A stretch of DNA of 64,000 nt, from NCBI GenBank assembly GCA_944739405.2, contig OX123193.2, positions 19,581,516 through 19,645,515 on the forward strand, given 5' to 3'. Below the pieces are notes generated by a model that was given only the letters and a program-made list of their open reading frames with translations, was not told the origin of the DNA and made no database searches. This DNA is from Euclidia mi (lineage: Eukaryota > Arthropoda > Insecta > Lepidoptera > Erebidae). This document shows, one piece after another, positions 1-11,104 of the stretch. The translations under genes were made by a program, and so were the position numbers. The number at the start of each line of letters is the position of its first letter. The stretch's first letter is position 1.

Positions 1-408
1 AAGTGTCTATATCAATTATCAAAACTTAATTATATTAAATTTATATCTACAATTGTACGTTATTTGTAAATGTAATAAGTTCCAACATAGGAATCCCGTC
101 CCATGATTACAAATGGTGTAAGCCACGCCGAAACGTCTTGAATTAAGTATTTCACCTTTATTTTCATTGTTAGTATTTTTATAATTCCGCGAAGTTGTAT
201 TTAAATGTAAGTATTGTAACCCTGCAAAACACAAAACATACATTCATACACATCTTTAACAACAAGGGGATAAGCAACAATGAAAAAACGTCATGCGTGA
301 ACAAAAGATCAAGCATTGAACTTGTCAAGCAGGCCCAAGAGCATATTATCAGTAATTATTATGTTAAAAAAGCACAAAACCGCAACACTATCAAGTATTG
401 GGGCAGTT
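1..408. other. AT-rich stretch, no feature seen
   Basis: There are only short unrelated open frames on both strands, with no recognisable motif, terminal repeat or tRNA-like box. Confidence 0.4.
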
Positions 409-762
409 AATGCTTATCCCGGTTGCATCTAAAGACTAATGCCTTAAAGCCCAAGGTCTGCTTTCTAGTCTAAGCAGATATGATACAATATCAGTTTTTT
501 TCACAGAGCGCCGTCTGACCGTCTGCCTTCTGCAACCCAACAGGATAGCAATATTCTATGACTTCGACCAGTATCAGTTTATTTGTGGGTACTGACCAGT
601 AACTTATCCATGTTGCTTATCCATGACAGCCGGAACCGGCAGATTAACGTAATCTCCAAGGCACGGGGCCACTTCAAAAGTTAGTGGTGCCTGCCATGGA
701 TTCGAATACGATACCCTCTGAATCGTAGTCTGTTGGTATTTCCACTTTGCTATCGCTGCCTC
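409..762 (-). repeat. tRNA-derived SINE, family A
   Basis: On the minus strand the element starts with a pol III box A-like GATAGCAAAGTGG and a box B-like GTATTCGAATCC about 40 bases later. The body matches copies at 50411-50788 and 61665-62053, including the shared stretches around CTAAGCAGATATGA and CATGACAGCCGG. This copy is the most diverged of the three and I found no clear target-site duplication. Confidence 0.8.
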
Positions 763-1004
763 ACATCAATATCATCAAAATCGTTTAGTAATAAGATATC
801 CAAATGGAAAATCAATCACTTAATGCTCCATTTAAAATTCTATTACGGTTCTTATAAAAGTAATCAATTCGAAAGGTTCTTTGAGGAAGAGCAAAATAGC
901 CTCAGATCTATAGAGAAAGATAATTGCAAACGCTTTTTTGTTCTTTTAGCTTCGCATTTCCCTATAAATCTCAATAAAAATATATTAAATGCCAGAATTA
1001 ATTA

Positions 1005-1100
1005 AGTCTGCGCGGTTGTTCCACCATTTAGTACTGCGCCAAATATTGTTTGGTTTTGATCCCCACTCTGACAATACTTTGTGAGATCTATAACTATTAA
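1005..1100 (+). repeat. degenerate tRNA-derived SINE, family D
   Basis: The segment around 1050-1085 (TTTTGATCCCCACTCTGACA, then AATACTTTGTG) matches the box B region and body of the copies at 47126 and 60268. The box A half is badly eroded. Confidence 0.5.
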
Positions 1101-2049
1101 AAAGTAAATTAGTAGTATGTTCATTTAGTTTGTAACTAAATGAACACTAGCACAACTTTGACATTAAAACAATTGTAGGATTTAGGATTAATACGCATGA
1201 TTTCACCTAACCAGTTTTTAAAACACTCCAAAAATACGTTCATCTGAAATAGACTTCATGTTCATGAAATTTACGGTCCTTGAAATAGCGAACTGTCGCT
1301 ACTCAAATGATTTATGGCAATGGAACTTGACCTGATTTATTGCGCACAAAATTGGTAACCGATTGACATAGTCGGTTAGCCGCAGGGTAAAGCGGGCCGA
1401 AAGCGAGTAACAACTGTATTTGGTAAGTGGGAATTTTCGATAACTCAATTGTCTCATTTATATGTTGTGAATATCAAAAAAACCAAAGCGTATGTTTGGC
1501 TCAACTTGAAAATATCATAACAGCTTCAATCTATTAAGCTTAAACTGTAAAAAATACAGTACAAATTGTATAGTAATTATGTGTGAAATGAAATTATATT
1601 TTATTTTTGGCTCCTGTGGTCGGTGTATCGAAAAATGTCGGTGACCTTTAATTATTTCGTGCACGTCGTCCGTGATAAAATATATTTTATGCAGACGGAT
1701 CCAATTAAATTTGTTGTAGTATCCCATTTAAACGACTGCAGCAGAGTAGTTTCTAGCAGAAGGGGATGGCGTGCTATCGTGAAGCAAATCATATCTCTCC
1801 ATACCAGTCCAGTCATTTATTACACTACTTAGGACTAATAAATAGAATACCAAGGCTCGTATTCTATTTAACTGCTGTTTTGCCGATGATGCTTGTCCTA
1901 AATGTACAATATTTTATCTTACTATCGAAGAAAGTTGCAAGACGAGGTTTTCTGAAAGTGATGGAAGATGGAAATATACCTATTTATTTTTATTTACAAC
2001 TCCTGCATCAGAAACTTATCATGTATCGCGAATTTTACAAACATGCAGC
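1101..2049. other. no feature recognised
   Basis: AT-rich sequence with overlapping short frames of 69 to 97 codons that show no domain signature. Nothing else stands out. Confidence 0.35.
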
Positions 2050-2084
2050 GATCGCTTAAACCACTGAGCCATCCGGGCGGTCAA
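2036..2084 (-). repeat. possible SINE head (box A only)
   Basis: Read on the minus strand, GATGGCTCAGTGGTTTAAGC fits a tRNA box A followed by the anticodon-arm region. No box B follows, so this may be a truncated SINE head. Chance similarity is possible. Confidence 0.35.
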
Positions 2085-2894
2085 ATTATGATCATGGCTT
2101 TATTGGAATTTATTTTCCATAAAAGTTAGTATTACTTACGAAGCTTAAGCACAAATGGACGGACGAAAAGAAATGTGTACACGAAAGCTAATAGTGAATT
2201 ATAAATTTAACACCGTTTCGTACGATACTTTTTTAAATTTTTATGTTGAAAGCTGGACACATCACAAATATTGACGTCCATTTAGACTTTTTTCTAGATT
2301 ACTGATTTTAAAGGCTATTTTCTAGATTAGTCTGTTGACAAGAATAAGAAAATAGTGAATTTAAACAATTTTACTTTATGAAATGCACAGCTGTTAGTAA
2401 TAGGACCACAGTTCAAATAAATTATATCAACTTGATTAAAGTGGTATGAAATACATATTAATATGTATTCTGGTTTAAAAATCCAATCATTCAGTACCCT
2501 GTTAACAAACGCCGTAAACGAAGAATTTAAATAAATTGTTCCGTTTTCGACTAATAAATAAATATCTTCGTGATATCAAAGCAACATTTTTGATTTCATA
2601 ATAAAGGGAATTTGAAAATGGCAACGTCCCCCACGTTGCCATAAAGAATGAAAAAATAACTGACATCTTTATAATGAAGCAGATGTCACAAACGTTCTAC
2701 GACGAAATTATGAAGACATCTTTTATTGAAGCGTCTGTAAAGGCAGTAGTGAAATGACAAATTAAAAAAATAGCAAACGTTGCAAGGGAATTTTGAGTCG
2801 GTGTGAATAGAATACCATTTATAAAACTTTCAAAGTAATAAACTTTTTCTTTTGCATTTTTATGAATATACTAGACTTATATATTATTATTCAA

Positions 2895-3075
2895 CTAGCA
2901 GTCGCCGGCAGTTTCGCCTGCCCAAAACTTTTAACCTTTATTTAGAAATGGCATATGAAAAGTATTCTTTAATAGGTGCCTACGTCATAAAAGGAATCCT
3001 CTGTCCAAATTTCATGTTTCTAGCTCCCGTAGTTCGGGCTCTGCGATGATATGGCAGTCAGGACAAGCAATTTCA
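2895..3075 (-). repeat. fragment of dispersed repeat (Helitron-like class)
   Basis: It begins with ACTAGCAGTCGCCGGC and ends near GATATGGCAGTCAGGAC, with AAATTTCATGTTTCTAGCTC in between. This layout resembles the short element at 53072-53279, which has a CTAG end, a phrase like CCAAATTTCA and a run of CAGTCAGT. The assignment is by pattern only. Confidence 0.4.
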
Positions 3076-3703
3076 TAAAATAGTATGAAGATATTTAAAT
3101 ACCATTTGCACTATTGTACGATATGCTAAATTCTTCGTAATTTTGATTGCTCCGGAATATATAACTCAATCCTGTCTTTCTTGCTATTCCATTCTTGGAA
3201 CTGATCAAAGAAATATGAATTTCATAATATCTATTTCTATGAACAAGAATTACAATTTTTTAGATTTTACGTATAATTCAGGTCTGAGTTTGATAGTGCA
3301 TTAAAATAATTTTTAAACCTAAAAACACTTTATTATAATAATATATCTCTGGAGTTACATCTAAAATAAAATTTAAGCTACTACATGGCCTATATATAGC
3401 TATTGAATTAAAATAAATTTACTGCGTTAAAGAACCTTTCCTTCCCCTTTCAGCAATTGAAGCTGAAAAGGCCTCGTCAGACGTGCCGTTAAATGTACCG
3501 TGGAGAGGGGTCAAGTCTGTACTAACGCAAATACTCAATTTTAAAACGCTGTTGAAATATATTAGGTTAAGTAATCTTTTTCTTTTCCTTTTACTCATAC
3601 GTGTTGCTGTAGAAAAAAAAAATACTAAATCATAATATCAAATTTTACAATAGTTTTATTAACCGATACAAAATTTTTTCCAAGGTTTAATATTTATTTT
3701 ATT

Positions 3704-3790
3704 GACTCACGCCTGTTTCCCTGGTAGGGTTAGAGAGGCTTTATTACTACAACCACATTTCGCCATTTCATGAAATGTTTTATGAATTTA
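3704..3790 (-). repeat. SINE family B, 3' fragment
   Basis: GACTCACGCCTGTTTCCC followed by CACATTTCGCCAT matches the 3' end of the family B SINE seen whole at 8703-8947. The head is missing. Confidence 0.6.
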
Positions 3791-4965
3791 AAACCAAATC
3801 GTATCAGTGTAGTAGATTAAAAAGTACAAGAGAATTTGTATACTCATTTTGAAATTTAATTTTCAAATATAGGTATATGAAATGCACTTGGTATTTATTT
3901 AAATTAAGCGAAGCTAAGCCTTTTACGCAATTTGTTATTGTGGGTCACAAAGTTTTTTGTAATACAAATTTGAATCGACACAATCTCGTCTCAACAGTAA
4001 TATTTGCGTTTCAGTCAAGTTGTAACTGAATTGAACCAAAACACGGTCCGCTCGTGAATGGAATATTCAAATTTCGCTGATGCAGTTCGTTAGCTGTGTT
4101 TTGATATTACACTGTTGTCATCTGAGCTTTGGTCCTATGAGCGTGCACCGTGTTCTCGGTAGTAGAAACAAAGCTCGTCAGTACACATAGTGTACAGTAT
4201 AACAGTTTAAATTGGTGAGCGGCCAGTTAGTACAATTCATATTCGTATACCTGTGTTTGAGTTTTTAATTCTCTGATTTTTCATCATCATCACCTTAGGC
4301 TTTTTTACTATAATCAACATTATCATCGTCCTAGCGCTATCATCTTCGGCATGCTGAGTGGCAAGTCAATAAGCACTTACATCACCATTTACGGCATCAA
4401 ATCAAAAATTCTTAGGCGTCCTCAGTTTATCGGCACACGGCGTAGCGTGTGAATATGGGTCTCTAAATACCACGTTTAACAGATACGCACTGAGAATGCA
4501 ACCCTGTTGGCATTGAAGGTGATGGGGAATGATTGAGTATCCTAGTTACAAGGGTCCGACCTACAAAATAGTGATTGAAGTAGGTACATGTCTCGGATGA
4601 TGTCAATAGACTCCTTAGGTATCTCCTTATAGCTTAGAGCCAACCAGATCAATAGTCGTAAACTTCCTGCATGTCAATAAACTGAAGATGCAGAGGTGAT
4701 ACAAAATAATACTCAACATATTCAAAAATATTTTCTAAGCTGCGTGATTTCTCGTTCGCACACCTTACATAAATGAAATTAAAGAATACAAAATCAAGAT
4801 CTTATATTTATACGAGGCTGTTAGGCCATCTAATAACTTGAGCATATAGAAAGTTCTAAGTCAGGTTAATGAGTACTATCTACGAGTATAAGGAAATTTG
4901 AAAATTTTCTAATTACCGCGGGCTACCTACATTTAATTGACCTACATTAAATTACATAAAAATTA
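3791..4965. other. no feature recognised
   Basis: Non-coding, AT-rich sequence with stops in all frames and no terminal repeat detected by eye. Confidence 0.35.
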
Positions 4966-4967
4966 AG

Positions 4968-5285
4968 TAAACTATTCTCAACAGTGATAAGCCTAGTGGA
5001 GAAACTGACGGTCTGCTAAGCAGAGCGTTTCGCGATCGAATCCACGGTGGCAACAAATGACTTTTTGAAGTTATTTGCTTATTAAATTGTGAATTAGCGA
5101 TTACTAAACGGTGAAGTAACACATCGTGAGGAAGCCTGCATGTCTGAGAGTTCTTCATAATGTTCTCTAAAGACATGTGAAGTCTGCCAACCCGCACTTG
5201 GCCGGCGTGGTAGCCTCACCCTTCTCATAGTGAGAAGAGGCCCTTGCCCAGCAGTGGGACAGTTTATATACAGGGCCGATGACGA
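4968..5285 (+). repeat. tRNA-derived SINE, family C, with LINE-like tail
   Basis: Box A-like GATAAGCCTAGTGGAG is followed by box B-like GCGATCGAATCC. A body of about 190 bases follows, and then a 3' tail containing CTTCTCATAGTGAGAAG and CCCTTGCCCAGCAGTGGG. The tail resembles the 3' coding end of the RTE-type LINE at 60.6 kb, as expected of a SINE that borrows LINE machinery. A second copy, split by another SINE, lies at 61388-62110. Confidence 0.75.
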
Positions 5286-5631
5286 CGAAACTATCTACTA
5301 TACTTTTGGTAGGTTCGATGTTATCGGGTTTATTGTACCGATAGGCACCCGTTCTCTACCTGACCGCAGGGGTGTCATAAAACGTCAACAAGTTGTTTGT
5401 TACGATAACAAGTCACGTAATCCCTCGATATCGTGTTTTAAACAAAAATAGTACTGTTGATAATCAGTCTTTTATCACTTATCGTAAGTAAATAAAACCA
5501 ATCTTAACGTCTGCGATGTATGTTAAGCTGCGTCTTTTAAATGAAAAACATTGTTAATAGTTTAGCAGAAAGAAATGGTAAATAATTAAATAGTAGTTAT
5601 CGAGTTTATAAAAGAAAACTATATTTTTTCT

Positions 5632-5757
5632 AGTGACCAACCGAAAGTTTCGGTTTCGGTTTCGGCCAGTTTCGGCCATAAAAACTAGTTTCGGTTTCAG
5701 TTTCGGTTTCGGCTAAAAATGGCCGAATCTTTCGGCCGCGCCGAAACTCCTGTGTTC
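5632..5757 (+). repeat. TTTCGG-type hexamer array with flanking AGTGACCAAC
   Basis: An imperfect array of TTTCGG and its complement CCGAAA, about 120 bp long. The sequence AGTGACCAAC at 5632-5641 lies at its outer edge, and the inverted copy of that decamer lies at 7864-7873 beside a second TTTCGG array. It is not a telomere repeat of the insect TTAGG type. Confidence 0.7.
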
Positions 5758-5759
5758 GT

Positions 5760-7000
5760 GAATTTTCATGCGTCGTTCGGCAAATTTTGCCGCTAACTGG
5801 TACTCACCTACTCGCACCGCCAGCTCAGTGTGCCGACGTTTATCGTTAATGGATTAAGTCGAGGTAATATTTTGAATAATTTTAAATTTTATGAATGATT
5901 ACCTAATTAACATAAAAAATCCATGTGTGGGCATCCCTAATTTTACTATAATATTAACATTTATCTACTCAACACACATATTTACAACATTTAAATAATA
6001 TACCTATTTATATTCATTATAATTCCTTTATGTTATATATGTACACATACTAAACAAACAAACATCCATATCAACATTATATATATACATACAAACAGTA
6101 CACATTACAAATACACTACACATAAACTATAATCCGGCAATGTCGGATGATGCGGTGTACAGTGCAATGGAAACGAGCATAAGGAATAGGCCGCTTTATT
6201 TATCAATGCTCGGTCACTACTGCATCCGGTAGTTCAATAGGTCGTAACGCATTACTTACAAAAACTAAAAAAATAGTCTTCGGTAATACGTCCGACGCGA
6301 AGCCCATGTCACCTGCCGCCAATTTATTGTGCCGCTACCGCGCATATTTTATAATCGTGAAATTAGTTATCTTAATTTCTTTACTTTCGTTCTTTCTCTT
6401 CTTTCCGGAACTTTATGTGCATTGTGAACGTTATTGTGTACTTGTGACTTTCCGTATCTTGTGTGTGTGTCAATAAACTTTCTTCTGTGTACCGTATAAA
6501 CTGGTGACTTTGATTTGTGTTAAACCCCTGGGCTAAAAAGGTACGTCTAAAGAATTTGTATACCACACAACTCAATACAAGTGCCACACATACTACCATA
6601 CATGTATGTGTTTAGTCCGTGAAGTACCTACTTCGTGCGTGTTTTTTTTAATGAGTCTTATATCTGGCAATATCGGAAAAGGACGAGGTAGTATGTACAC
6701 ACAGGTTGTCCGATGGCAGAATTAGGTTTTCAATTAAACTACATATATTCCCTAACCGCTGCAAGTAAGTGGATCGCTTTAGCTTAGTAATTCCTGCGGG
6801 TGATTAGCCACAATGTCGGTTTCAGGCCACATGATTCGTGTGCAACGTCTCGTCATAAATTTTTTCACGGTTCTATATTCGCTGTTTACGTGATGCCTCT
6901 GTGAATATTTGATGAGTTAATGGTTACAAAGACTTCAGGCAACAAGTTCTAAAACAAATAGCTAGCGGCCGGGGCCCTGTCGGACATCAAGAACAAATGA
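5760..7000. other. no feature recognised
   Basis: AT-rich in the first half, with no frame above about 70 codons and no recognisable motif. It lies inside the possible element bounded by the inverted decamers at 5632 and 7873. Confidence 0.3.
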
Positions 7001-7089
7001 AAAAATGAACTCGTCGCGAACAGTTTGCGCGATAATTCACGTCAGTTCATGCGCGAGCGAGCAGCTGCCCAGGCAGTACCAAATCTATT

Positions 7090-7329
7090 GTGCATGAAAT
7101 ACTGAAGAATTATTTTAGATTTCATCCCTTTAAAATTCAAATTGTGCAAGTTCTTAATCCTAACGATTTCAATTCGTGTAAAAAATTATTGGAGACAAAT
7201 TTGAGGCGATTTCGTGCGGTGAACACTACGTGGCGATTTCGTGCGGTGAACACTACCTTTTGGAGCGATGAAGCCCATTTCCACTTAAATAGAATTGTAA
7301 ACAAGCAAAATTGTCATCGTAACTGTTAA
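7090..7329 (+). pseudogene. Tc1/mariner-type transposase remnant
   Basis: A 79-codon open frame that resembles the middle of an IS630/Tc1/mariner transposase. The start (HEILKN, then HPFKIQIVQVLNPND) corresponds to the end of the DNA-binding half. FWSDEAHFHLN followed by VNKQNCH corresponds to the region of the first catalytic aspartate. The remaining catalytic acids and the whole C-terminal half are absent. A 27-bp tandem duplication at 7206-7256 repeats RFRAVNTT just before the SDEAHF motif. The frame ends in a stop soon after VNKQNCH. It is clearly inactive; family membership is from motif memory and is fairly safe. Confidence 0.75.
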
Positions 7330-7796
7330 CATTTAGACCCATAATTTGAAAATGATGAAACCTTGTCTTTTTTATAATGACTTTTAAAATAAACTTGTAT
7401 CATTCATATATTTTTTTATTTGACTTTAAATTCCAAATGTTGCCACCCTGTGCTTACGTATATTTTTTTAAATTATATCTTTAATAAAATAATAATGTAA
7501 ATAAAATAAATAATGATTAGGGGAGGTATACAGGTAGTGGAGACCTTTGCCCTTAGGCCCTTTGCCATTTAACAGGCTAAATAATGAAACCTTCAGAATT
7601 CATATTAATTTACCCCAGTAACTCCCTAATTGAGACTTTATGCCACGTGTGCTCCATATATTAATTAAATGTCTTTTTATTTCATTAACACTTCTAGTTA
7701 TCTATGTAACTAGCTGTAGATATGACTATGAAAAATTATGGGTAAAATACAATAGATTTCACTGTCAATAGGTAACATGTTTACGTGAGTTTCTTT

Positions 7797-7873
7797 AGTT
7801 TCGGCTGAAACTAACAGCAAAGCCGAAAGTTCGGTTTCGGTTTCGGCTGAACAACCAGTTCCAGTTGGTCACT
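7797..7873 (+). repeat. second TTTCGG-type array ending in GTTGGTCACT
   Basis: A short array of TTCGGTTTCGG units, followed by GTTGGTCACT at 7864-7873. That is the inverted complement of AGTGACCAAC at 5632-5641. Together the two arrays may be the ends of one 2.24-kb element. Confidence 0.5.
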
Positions 7874-8247
7874 TATGTTTTTTTATTAATTGTAATTATA
7901 ACCTTTAAGAAATAAATTATTGCAATTAGGTACCTTATAATTTTAGAACATAATTATATGATTTATTTATAATAATTCTTATTATCATAGAATATCAAAT
8001 GAACTTATCAAAAAGATCAAAACAAATTCCAGAATCAATGAAATCCATAACATTATTGGCGTCAGACAGTTTAATGAATTATTCAACAGACCTTATATTT
8101 TTATGAAAGACACAATTGAATTTAATTCGTTTCAATACGAAATATTTCCGATTGAGAATATATGGCTGCTGTTATATGTTAAAGGTAACAGCTCATTAGA
8201 GCCACCCGGCACCCACTCCGCACGGCGTCCACTCGTTGTCGACAGGT

Positions 8248-8345
8248 GGACGTCGCGCGGTCAACCAGCGGACCGCGTGCGGTCAACCAGCGGACGGCGC
8301 GCGGTCAACGAGTGAACGCCGCGTGGTCAACGAGTGGACGTCGCT
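8248..8345 (+). repeat. 22-bp subterminal tandem repeat, about 4.5 units
   Basis: Units carry the core GCGGTCAACCAGCGGAC or GTCAACGAGTGGAC at a regular 22-bp spacing. They lie just inside the left terminal repeat of the Harbinger-like element. Repeats at that position are sometimes transposase binding sites; that role is inference. Confidence 0.8.
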
Positions 8346-8410
8346 TGGGCCACGAATTTTCAAGTAGTCTGTTAACAATTAGGGCACTAGGTCTACACGT
8401 GTGTTTCGTA

Positions 8411-8506
8411 ATGTCAAATTTTACAAGCCTTGAATTGGCACTCATAGCTGTCGCGCTTGATGAAGAAGAAAATGAAAGACGCAACAAAATAATCATTCGT
8501 GGGTAG
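8411..8506 (+). pseudogene. truncated HARBI1-like transposase N-terminus
   Basis: A 31-codon frame starting at the ATG at 8411. It contains LALIAVALDEEENERRNK, which resembles the N-terminal acidic and basic segment of Harbinger-type (HARBI1-like) nucleases ahead of their WVH motif. The WVH motif and the whole DDE nuclease are missing, and a stop follows at once. The position inside Harbinger-like terminal repeats supports the reading. A chance ORF cannot be fully excluded. Confidence 0.5.
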
Positions 8507-8702
8507 CGCGCGGTCTGCTTTGGACCCGCGCGTTGGCGATGCGCCGTCAACGCGCGGCAAGCATGCGAGCAGCGAGTCGTCCACGCGTGGTGAGGCGAGG
8601 CGGTGCGGAGTGGGTGCCGGGTGGCTCTAATGAGCTGTTACCTTAATGCTGGCTTTCGAGACTTAAACAAAGCGAGAAGTAAGGATATTTTTTAAAGACA
8701 CA

Positions 8703-8947
8703 CACACGCCTGTATCCCCGAAGGGGTAGGCAGAGGTGTAATATTACACCCACATTTCGCCATGAAGTTTTAAGTCCCACGTAATAGGGGGCGAGCCTAT
8801 TGCCGTTACGGGCACATTACCAGACTCCGTGCTGTTACTGAGAATTTCCTAACGGAAAAGCCCAATAACACTTTGCCCGACCTGAGAATCGAACCCGAGA
8901 CCTCCCTATCCCACGCGCATATATATGCCGCTAGACCAACGAGGCAG
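8703..8947 (-). repeat. tRNA-derived SINE, family B
   Basis: The minus strand starts CTGCCTCGTTGGTCTAGCGG (box A) and carries GGGTTCGATTC-like box B about 35 bases on. The body follows (CAGCACGGAGTCTGGTAATG), and the 3' end is CCCTTCGGGGATACAGGCGT. Full or partial copies lie at 3704, 9293, 22788, 32027, 34825, 36178 and 55466. This copy is full length. Confidence 0.9.
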
Positions 8948-8964
8948 ACCCGTGAATTTGAATT

Positions 8965-9265
8965 TACAAAATGTTTGAGCAAACCTGTTTATTTTCGGAC
9001 AGGTTTAATCTGGCGAGACACTTGTTTGGGAAACAAAAAAGGCCAAAATAAGCAACGTTAATATACGTCGTCAGCGGTCAAGTGACATAGGTCCTGCTAG
9101 TCGACCCCTGTCACAAGCACACAATAAAGAAACTGGAAGAAGATATTAATAGAAAGTATCTCTCTGATAAAAGCAATGAAAATACCGTCCCTTTTTACAG
9201 ATTACATTTAATTTATAAGATTTGTACCTCGTATTTTTTATCGGTTTAACTTTAAACTATATCAC
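8965..9265 (+). repeat. dispersed repeat, copy 1
   Basis: This block matches 31215-31505 at high identity, including GTTAATATACGTCGTCAG, CATAGGTCCTGCTAGTCGAC and AAATACCGTCCCTTT. It holds no open frame. It is a repeat family of unknown type. Confidence 0.8.
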
Positions 9266-9292
9266 AAAATTGTTCACCTACAATTTTTTAGC

Positions 9293-9511
9293 GTCAAGCC
9301 TGTATCTGCGTAATAGGGGATGAGCTGTTACCGGGAACATTTTGTTTGTTTTTAAAAGACAACTCCCGCATTTACATTGGCAGAATGTTGTGCTACTAAG
9401 TACTGAGAATTCGGAAAAAACAGAAACACTTTTGCCTGACCCGGGAATCGAACCCAGGACTTCCCCATCAGCAGAGGTATACGCAATGAACTGGACAAAA
9501 CGGAGGCAGTT
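9293..9511 (-). repeat. SINE family B, diverged copy
   Basis: It matches the family B head on the minus strand (GGGTTCGATTCCCGGGTCAG at 9437-9456) and retains AATAGGGGATGAGCTG of the body. The middle carries sequence not found in other copies. Confidence 0.7.
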
Positions 9512-9604
9512 TATAAACCATTTTTTAGTCAACATGAAAACAAGTATGGGCAACACATACTTGTTTTCATATTTACTAAAGTAATATAACTTCTTTATGT
9601 TACA

Positions 9605-11104
9605 CTAGCTGATCCAGCCAACTCCGTATCGCCTTTTTAAGAGTTGTTATTGAATTCCCTTTTTTCCAAAGTTACCATTGACTTATCGCTTAAACTCTTA
9701 ACATTCCAGGGTCTATAAATCATGCATAAACAAACATAGATTTTTATATAATATCGATGAATTGCCCATTCTTGCCCATTCCTTAATATATCGGCGACGA
9801 TATCCATATCGACTTTAAAAAAAATCCCGTCCGCCATCTTTGATTTCCTATCCGCCATCTTTGATCACAAAATAGATGTTTTATTCGGATTCACCATCCC
9901 TTAAAACATCGGAGACGATACCCACATTGATTTAAAAAATAAATCCCATCCGCCATCTTTGATCATGAAAAAGATGGTGTTTTTGAATTCCCCATTCCTT
10001 AAAATATCGGAGACGATACCCATATTTACTTTAAAAATAATTCCGTCCGCCATCTTTGATTTCCTATCCGCCATCTTTGATCACGAAATAGATGTTGTAT
10101 TTAGATTCGCCATCCCTTAAAACATCGGAGACGATAACCATATTGATTTTTAAAACTTTCCCATCCGCCTTCTTTGATTTCTCATCCGCCATCTTTGATC
10201 ACGAAATAGATGTTGGATTTGGATTCCCCATCCCTTGAAATATTGGAGTTGATACCCATATTGATTTAAAAAAAAATCCCATCCGCCATCTTTGATCACG
10301 AAATAGATGTTGTATTTGGATTCACCATCCCTTAAATCATTAGAGACGAAACCCATATTTATTTTCTTTTAATTTTTCCCATCCGCCATTTTTGATTTCA
10401 CATCCACCATCTTGAATCACGAAATAGATGTTGTATTTGGATTCCCCATCCCTTTAAACATCGGAGACGATACCAATATTGATTTTTTAAAATTTTCCCA
10501 TCCGCCATCTTTGGTTCCCATCCGCCATCTTTGATCACGAAATAGATGTTGTATTTCGATTCTCCACCCCTTAAAATATCGAAGGCGATACCCATATTGA
10601 TATTTAAAATTTTCTCATCCGCCATTTTTGATTTCCCGTCCGCCATCTTGGATCACTAAATAAATTTCATATTATTAATCAGCGTCCCGAAAATCTCGAA
10701 AATGATACCCATGTAGATTGTATCCTATTCGTTTAGCCTTTTTTTGCCTTTGACCCAACCCTCCCCCTTCTCGTTTGACCATTTTATTAATTTTGTCTGG
10801 CTCCTAAAAGTTGTGGCGTAATTTTATATAGCCTATAGCCTTTCGGAATAATTGGAGTATCAAAGGCAATAACAATTTTTAAAATCCGACTGCTAGTTCC
10901 TGAGATTAGCCGACATTATGTTTTAGCCTTTTTAGCCTTTTGCCCGGCCCCAAAGGGTCGAAGCGTTATGTTATATAGCCTATAGCCTCCCAGAATAACT
11001 GGGCTATCGTATACAAAAATAAGTTTCAGATCCGACCGGTAGTTCCTGAGATTAGCGCGTTCAAACAAACAAACAAACAAACTCTTCCGCTTTATTATAT
11101 TAGT
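9605..11104 (-). mobile_element. Helitron-like element with internal minisatellite, copy 1
   Basis: In the minus-strand sense the element would end in GCTGGATCAGCTAG at 9605, a CTAG terminus of Helitron type. It shares its terminal segments with the two copies that follow. The interior is an array of about 100-150-bp units carrying GCCATCTTTGATCACGAAAT. This copy is about 600 bp shorter than the next two and more diverged. No Rep or helicase coding sequence is visible, so it is non-autonomous. Assignment to Helitrons rests on the end motifs and tandem arrangement; the true class could differ. Confidence 0.65.

Larger units (their letters stand above)
8183..8643 (+). mobile_element. PIF/Harbinger-like non-autonomous element
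   Basis: Perfect 41-bp terminal inverted repeats (8183-8223 and 8603-8643) begin with AGGTAACAGCTCATTAG. A 3-bp TAA is directly repeated on both sides (8180-8182 and 8644-8646), the target duplication expected for PIF/Harbinger. Inside lie a 22-bp tandem repeat (8248-8345) and a short transposase-like N-terminus (8411-8506). The element is much more GC-rich than its surroundings. It looks like an internal deletion derivative of an autonomous copy. Confidence 0.85.

Noticed and set aside
5640..5757. Telomere-like repeat
   Set aside because: The unit TTTCGG is not the insect TTAGG repeat, and the array is short and irregular.
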